9,535 bases of DNA. Origin: Acidimicrobiia bacterium UBA6912. GTDB taxonomy: Bacteria > Actinomycetota > Acidimicrobiia > Spongiisociales > UBA5794. The stretch covers positions 1 to 9,535 of the forward strand of contig DKBA01000310.1 in the NCBI GenBank assembly GCA_002450985.1, written 5' to 3'. The notes below the pieces were generated by a model. It had not been told where the DNA came from and searched no databases. It saw only the letters and a list, made by a program, of their open reading frames with translations. Made by a program: the position numbers and the translations under genes. Numbering within the stretch: the stretch's first letter is position 1; each line of letters starts with the position of its first letter. Below are positions 7,118 through 9,535 of this stretch, one piece after another.

Positions 7118-8473
7118 ATGCGACGGAGAACCTCGATAGTGGCGATGCTTTTGCTGTTCGCCTCGATACCGATGACGGCGGCGACCGCCGCTCCGCCCGA
7201 GCCCGACTGGTACGTCGACGAGGCCAAGCTGCCGTTCGATGCCCTGCCCGGGTTCGAAGACACCCAGCGGCTGTGGGGCGTCCACTACGACTCCGGCTAC
7301 CGCATCGAGGTGCCGGCCAACTGGAACGGGACGCTCGTGATGTGGGCGCACGGCTACCGAGGTGAGGGGACCGAGCTCACCGTCGACAACCACCCGCTGC
7401 GTGAGTTCCTCATCCCGAACGGCTACGCATGGGCGGCGTCGAGCTACTCGGCGAACAGCTACAACCCTGGTGTCGGGGTTCGTGACACGCACCGGCTCGT
7501 GCAACTCTTCGACGAGATCGTCGGCTCGCCGGCGACCAGGTACATCACCGGGGCGTCGATGGGCGGGCACGTCACCGCTCGCTCGGTCGAGCAGCCAAAC
7601 CACCCGTACGACGGAGCGATGCCGATCTGCGGCGTCGTCGGCGACTACGAGCTGTTCGACTACTTCCTCGACTTCAACCTGGCAGCACAGCAGATCGCCC
7701 TCGGCGCCTCGGCGTACCCGGTCGCCGATGACGCCGTGTACATCGGTGTCCAGGTGCCGCAGATCAAGGCCGGCCTCGAGGGGGCGCCCGGCGCCTGGCC
7801 GTTCGTCCTCAACGCCGACGGCGAGGCCTTCAAGCAGCTCGTCGAGCTGCGTTCCGGCGGCGACCGGCCCAACTTCGACGAGGCGTTTGCGTTCTGGAAC
7901 AGCATCCCGGCGTCGACCGGCGTCGGCAACTTCCTGTTCGAGTTGGGGGTCGGCAACGGCAAGGTCATCGGGGCGCCGGGGATCGTGCCGGACAACACCG
8001 ACACCGTGTATCAGCTCGACCTCGACCCGGGTCTCAGCCCCGAGGAGCTGGCGTTCAATGAGGAGATCGCCCGCGTGGACGGTTCGGACCGGCTGCGGAT
8101 CAACCCGTCGCTGCTGCCGATCCCCAACATCACCGGCGCCATCGACGTCCCAGTGCTGTCGCTCCACAACCTGGGCGACCTGTTCGTACCGTTCCACAAC
8201 GAGATCGAGTACGCCCAGGACGTCGCCGACCAGGGCAACTCGGACCTGCTCGTCCAGCGGGCGATCCGTGGCGTGGGCCACTGCGACTTCACCCCGACGG
8301 AGCTGGTCACGGCGTTCGTGGAGCTCGATGCCTGGGTGCAGCACGGGATCAAGCCTGCGGGCGACGTCGTGCTCGACCCGGCCGTGGTCGCATCCGACGA
8401 CTACGGCTGCCAGTTCACCGACTTCGCCACTCCTGACGGCCACCTCCTGCCGACGGCGTGCCCGACTCCGTGA
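7118..8473 (+). CDS. Secreted alpha/beta-hydrolase (esterase or peptidase-like)
   Basis: The 451-residue product starts with a clear signal peptide: MRRR, a hydrophobic core (residues 7-19) and an Ala-Thr-Ala site at 22-24 before PPEPDW. No lipobox or C-terminal anchor is visible, so it is probably released outside the membrane. The mature part is an alpha/beta-hydrolase: GTLVMWAHGYRGEG supplies the early strand and oxyanion-hole region, GASMGGH carries the nucleophile Ser147, HNLGDLFVPF carries Asp354, and GVGHCDF carries His388, in the correct order. About 200 residues between Ser and Asp form a large lid region. Two Cys near the end (YGCQF, TACPTP) may form a disulfide. ATG 7118 is preferred because GGGAG (7105-7109) lies 8 bases before it; ATG 7112 and GTG 7103 are in-frame alternatives with poor spacing. 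The much longer in-frame opening from 6620 is rejected because it would bury the signal peptide. Substrate unknown; it resembles secreted prolyl-oligopeptidase or feruloyl-esterase-like hydrolases only in general fold. Confidence 0.88.
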   Translation: MRRRTSIVAMLLLFASIPMTAATAAPPEPDWYVDEAKLPFDALPGFEDTQRLWGVHYDSGYRIEVPANWNGTLVMWAHGYRGEGTELTVDNHPLREFLIPNGYAWAASSYSANSYNPGVGVRDTHRLVQLFDEIVGSPATRYITGASMGGHVTARSVEQPNHPYDGAMPICGVVGDYELFDYFLDFNLAAQQIALGASAYPVADDAVYIGVQVPQIKAGLEGAPGAWPFVLNADGEAFKQLVELRSGGDRPNFDEAFAFWNSIPASTGVGNFLFELGVGNGKVIGAPGIVPDNTDTVYQLDLDPGLSPEELAFNEEIARVDGSDRLRINPSLLPIPNITGAIDVPVLSLHNLGDLFVPFHNEIEYAQDVADQGNSDLLVQRAIRGVGHCDFTPTELVTAFVELDAWVQHGIKPAGDVVLDPAVVASDDYGCQFTDFATPDGHLLPTACPTP

Positions 8474-8503
8474 TGGCGACGCTGCCCCAGCGCTGAGCGA
8501 CAG

Positions 8504-8532
8504 GGCGCCCCTGCGACCACCGTGGGGGCGCC
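8504..8532 (+). terminator. Strong hairpin terminator after the hydrolase
   Basis: GGCGCCCC (8504-8511) is perfectly complementary to GGGGCGCC (8525-8532). With wobble pairs, the stem extends to twelve pairs (8504-8515 with 8521-8532) around an ACCAC loop. It lies 31 bases after the hydrolase stop. There is no real U tract (GTTGCCTA follows), as is common for hairpin terminators in high-GC actinobacteria. Confidence 0.65.
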
Positions 8533-8580
8533 GTTGCCTACGGCGGCGTCGCACGCCCCATCGGCGGGCTGGCAGGAACT

Positions 8581-8586
8581 TATCCT
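8581..8586 (+). promoter_or_regulatory. -10 element spaced for a leaderless start
   Basis: TATCCT (8581-8586), preceded by an extra T, ends six bases before the GTG at 8593. In actinobacteria a TANNNT box about 6-9 bases before a start codon is the typical layout of leaderless transcripts, whose RNA begins at the start codon. No good -35 box is visible at the proper distance. It could alternatively produce a normal leader for the ATG at 8690. Confidence 0.4.
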
Positions 8587-8592
8587 CGGGTC

Positions 8593-8685
8593 GTGGCAGC
8601 GATCATCGCCCTCTGCATCGCCAGTCGCATCCGAGGGCGGCTCGGCAACGTGCGGCGGGTGAACGCCTGCTGCTCGACTGGGTGA
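8593..8685 (+). CDS. Possible 30-codon leaderless leader peptide with Cys-Cys
   Basis: This small frame encodes a 30-residue peptide beginning MAAIIALCIASRIRG and ending NACCSTG. The GTG start has no ribosome site but is six bases from a TATCCT box, suiting leaderless translation. The stop lies four bases before the ATG of the endonuclease V-like gene, so translation could be coupled. Adjacent Cys codons near the end recall the cysteine-rich leaderless attenuator peptides known from mycobacteria, but two adjacent cysteines are weak evidence. It is too short to judge by codon use and may be chance. Confidence 0.25.
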   Translation: MAAIIALCIASRIRGRLGNVRRVNACCSTG

Positions 8686-8689
8686 CCGG

Positions 8690-8998
8690 ATGGCCTGGCC
8701 GGCCGACGAGACGGAGTTGATCGCGCACCGGCGGGAGCTCGCCGCGCTGCGCCCTGCTCTGTGGACGCCGATGCGGGACACGGCGATCGGCGGCTGCTTC
8801 GTGTGCTTCGATCGGGGTGGACAGGGGTCGACGGGAGACCGGGGATGGGCGGCCGCAGTCGTGGTCGATGTCGAGGGACACACCACCGCCGAGTCCGTGA
8901 CGGTCGGGATGGCCGGGGCGCCCTACGGGCCCGGCCTGCTCGCGCTGCGAGAAGGTCCGCTGCTCGAAGCGGCGGTGACCGGGCTCGGCGAGAGGCCG
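8690..8998 (+). pseudogene. Endonuclease V-like protein, truncated after ~103 residues
   Basis: Endonuclease V cuts DNA next to deoxyinosine (and some RNA at inosine). The first 103 residues follow this family: an N-terminal helix MAWPADETELIAHRRELAAL, the first core strand IGGCFVCFDRGG, AAAVVVDVEGHTTAE, then PYGPGLLALREGPLLEA. Tyr79 and Glu88 fall one residue from E. coli Tyr80 and Glu89, which supports the alignment. At the E. coli Asp35 position (AGADVGFE) this protein reads GGCFVCFD, so the first metal-binding Asp appears replaced by Phe37. Homology ends at LGERP; the expected VDGHG-type strand with the third catalytic Asp is missing. The same frame runs on to a stop at 9221-9223 with Arg/Pro-rich residues typical of an out-of-frame read. 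ATG 8690 is the first start after an in-frame stop at 8660-8662; its ribosome site is weak (GGGTGA close by). Truncation may be biological or a contig-end chimera. Confidence 0.72.
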
Positions 8999-9535
8999 GG
9001 TCGGCGGCAACGCCCAGCTGTTCACCGGCGCCCTGGGCAACGAGGGCGACCTCCATGTGGTCGACCACAACGGGCGGGATGCATTGCGCTTCGATGCCGG
9101 CACCGCCCAGCTGTTCATCGGCGCCGAGGACAACGAGGGCGACGTCCGGATCTACAACGACGCCGGGAACGAGACGATCCACCTGAACGGCGAGACCGGC
9201 GACATCATCCTGAAGAACGGTGATGCCGCCGAGGACTTCGATGTGGCCGATGCGGCGAACGCCCTCCCTGGCACGGTGATGGTGCTCGCGGCGGACGGCC
9301 GTCTCCACCCGTGCACCACGGTCTACGACCGGCGGGTCGTCGGCGTGGTGGCGGGCGGCGGCAACTACCGCCCGGGGGTGATCCTCGACCGCCATCCCGG
9401 CAACGGGACGACCCGGGCGCCCATCTCGATCATGGGCAAGGTGTCCGTGATGGCCGACGCGACGATGGCCCCGATCACGGTGGGCGACCTGCTGACGACG
9501 TCAGACCGCACCGGGTGTGCGATGACCGTGACCGA
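8997..9535 (+). CDS. Repeat protein with tail-spike-like peptidase-G2-type C-terminus (both ends missing)
   Basis: In the frame starting at 9000 the sequence reads as a good protein: two 31-residue repeats beginning AQLFTGALGNEGDLHV and AQLFIGAEDNEGDVRI, then NETIHLNGETGDIIL, a linker, and a domain with GTVMVLAADGRLHPC, YDRRVVGVVAG, ISIMGKVSVMADA and ITVGDLLTTS. Repeats of this kind form beta-structured stalks. The terminal part resembles the peptidase G2 (intramolecular chaperone and autocleavage) domain of phage tail spikes, also found on cellular surface or fibre-like proteins. An in-frame TGA lies at 8976-8978 and no start codon or ribosome site is near the beginning, so the N-terminus is absent; the frame continues past 9535. 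The upstream neighbour is a broken endonuclease V-like gene in another frame. It may be a prophage tail or surface protein fragment. Domain likeness is by eye; catalytic residues of G2 cannot be placed. Confidence 0.7.
9012..9197 (+). repeat. Two tandem 93-base (31-residue) coding repeats
   Basis: The unit starting with GCCCAGCTGTTC at 9012 recurs at 9105, a 93-base period. Ten of the first thirteen codons are identical; the later part has diverged. In protein the unit runs AQLF-G---NEGD--- and then a turn-rich DAG/HNG segment. Such similarity between units also makes assembly errors here more likely. Confidence 0.75.

Noticed and set aside
6482..8554. A 690-codon minus-strand open frame covering the hydrolase and the gap before it
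   Set aside because: Composition is Val/Asp/Arg-rich as expected from the complement of a GC-rich gene; no motif or ribosome site; the plus strand holds a signal peptide and full catalytic triad.
8999..9223. Continuation of the endonuclease V-like frame after residue 103
   Set aside because: The residues are almost entirely Arg, Pro and Gly and match nothing in endonuclease V; the same bases read well in another frame as the repeat protein.

Overview
This 9,535-base window is GC-rich, with G or C at most third codon positions. All supportable genes lie on the plus strand, some start at GTG, and two junctions are stop/start overlaps. RecBCD-type recombination genes together with this base composition suggest a high-GC actinobacterium, possibly Acidimicrobiia-like; that placement is inference from gene content and style, not a phylogenetic result. 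Both window ends look like raw contig ends: base 1 begins a perfect 24-base palindrome inside the RecB Walker A codons, and base 9535 stops in mid-codon.

Region 1 (1-6471) is a tight operon. It holds recB (5' end missing), a group II pyridoxal-phosphate amino-acid decarboxylase, and recD. RecB and RecD are the two helicase motors of the RecBCD double-strand-break repair and DNA-degrading machine; RecB also carries the nuclease domain. recC is not in the window and may lie upstream. The decarboxylase is overlapped by 4 bases at its start and by 8 bases at its end, so it should be translated together with recB and recD although its chemistry has no obvious link to DNA repair. A short GC hairpin follows recD.

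Region 2 (6472-7117) is about 650 bases with no convincing gene. It holds a weak hairpin terminator, a short inverted repeat and a plausible promoter close to the next gene.

Region 3 (7118-8473) encodes a secreted alpha/beta-hydrolase with a signal peptide and a readable Ser-Asp-His triad. A strong hairpin terminator follows it.

Region 4 (8474-9535) begins with a -10 element placed for a leaderless transcript at a 30-codon leader ORF. Next comes the N-terminal ~103 residues of an endonuclease V-like protein whose first catalytic Asp position appears to be Phe. At about 8997-9000 this homology stops and is replaced, in a different reading frame and without a start codon, by a beta-structured 31-residue-repeat protein with a peptidase-G2-like C-terminal domain, as in phage tail spikes and related surface proteins. 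This junction is either a real recombination scar or a chimeric contig end. I could not run searches; family names rest on motifs recognised by eye.
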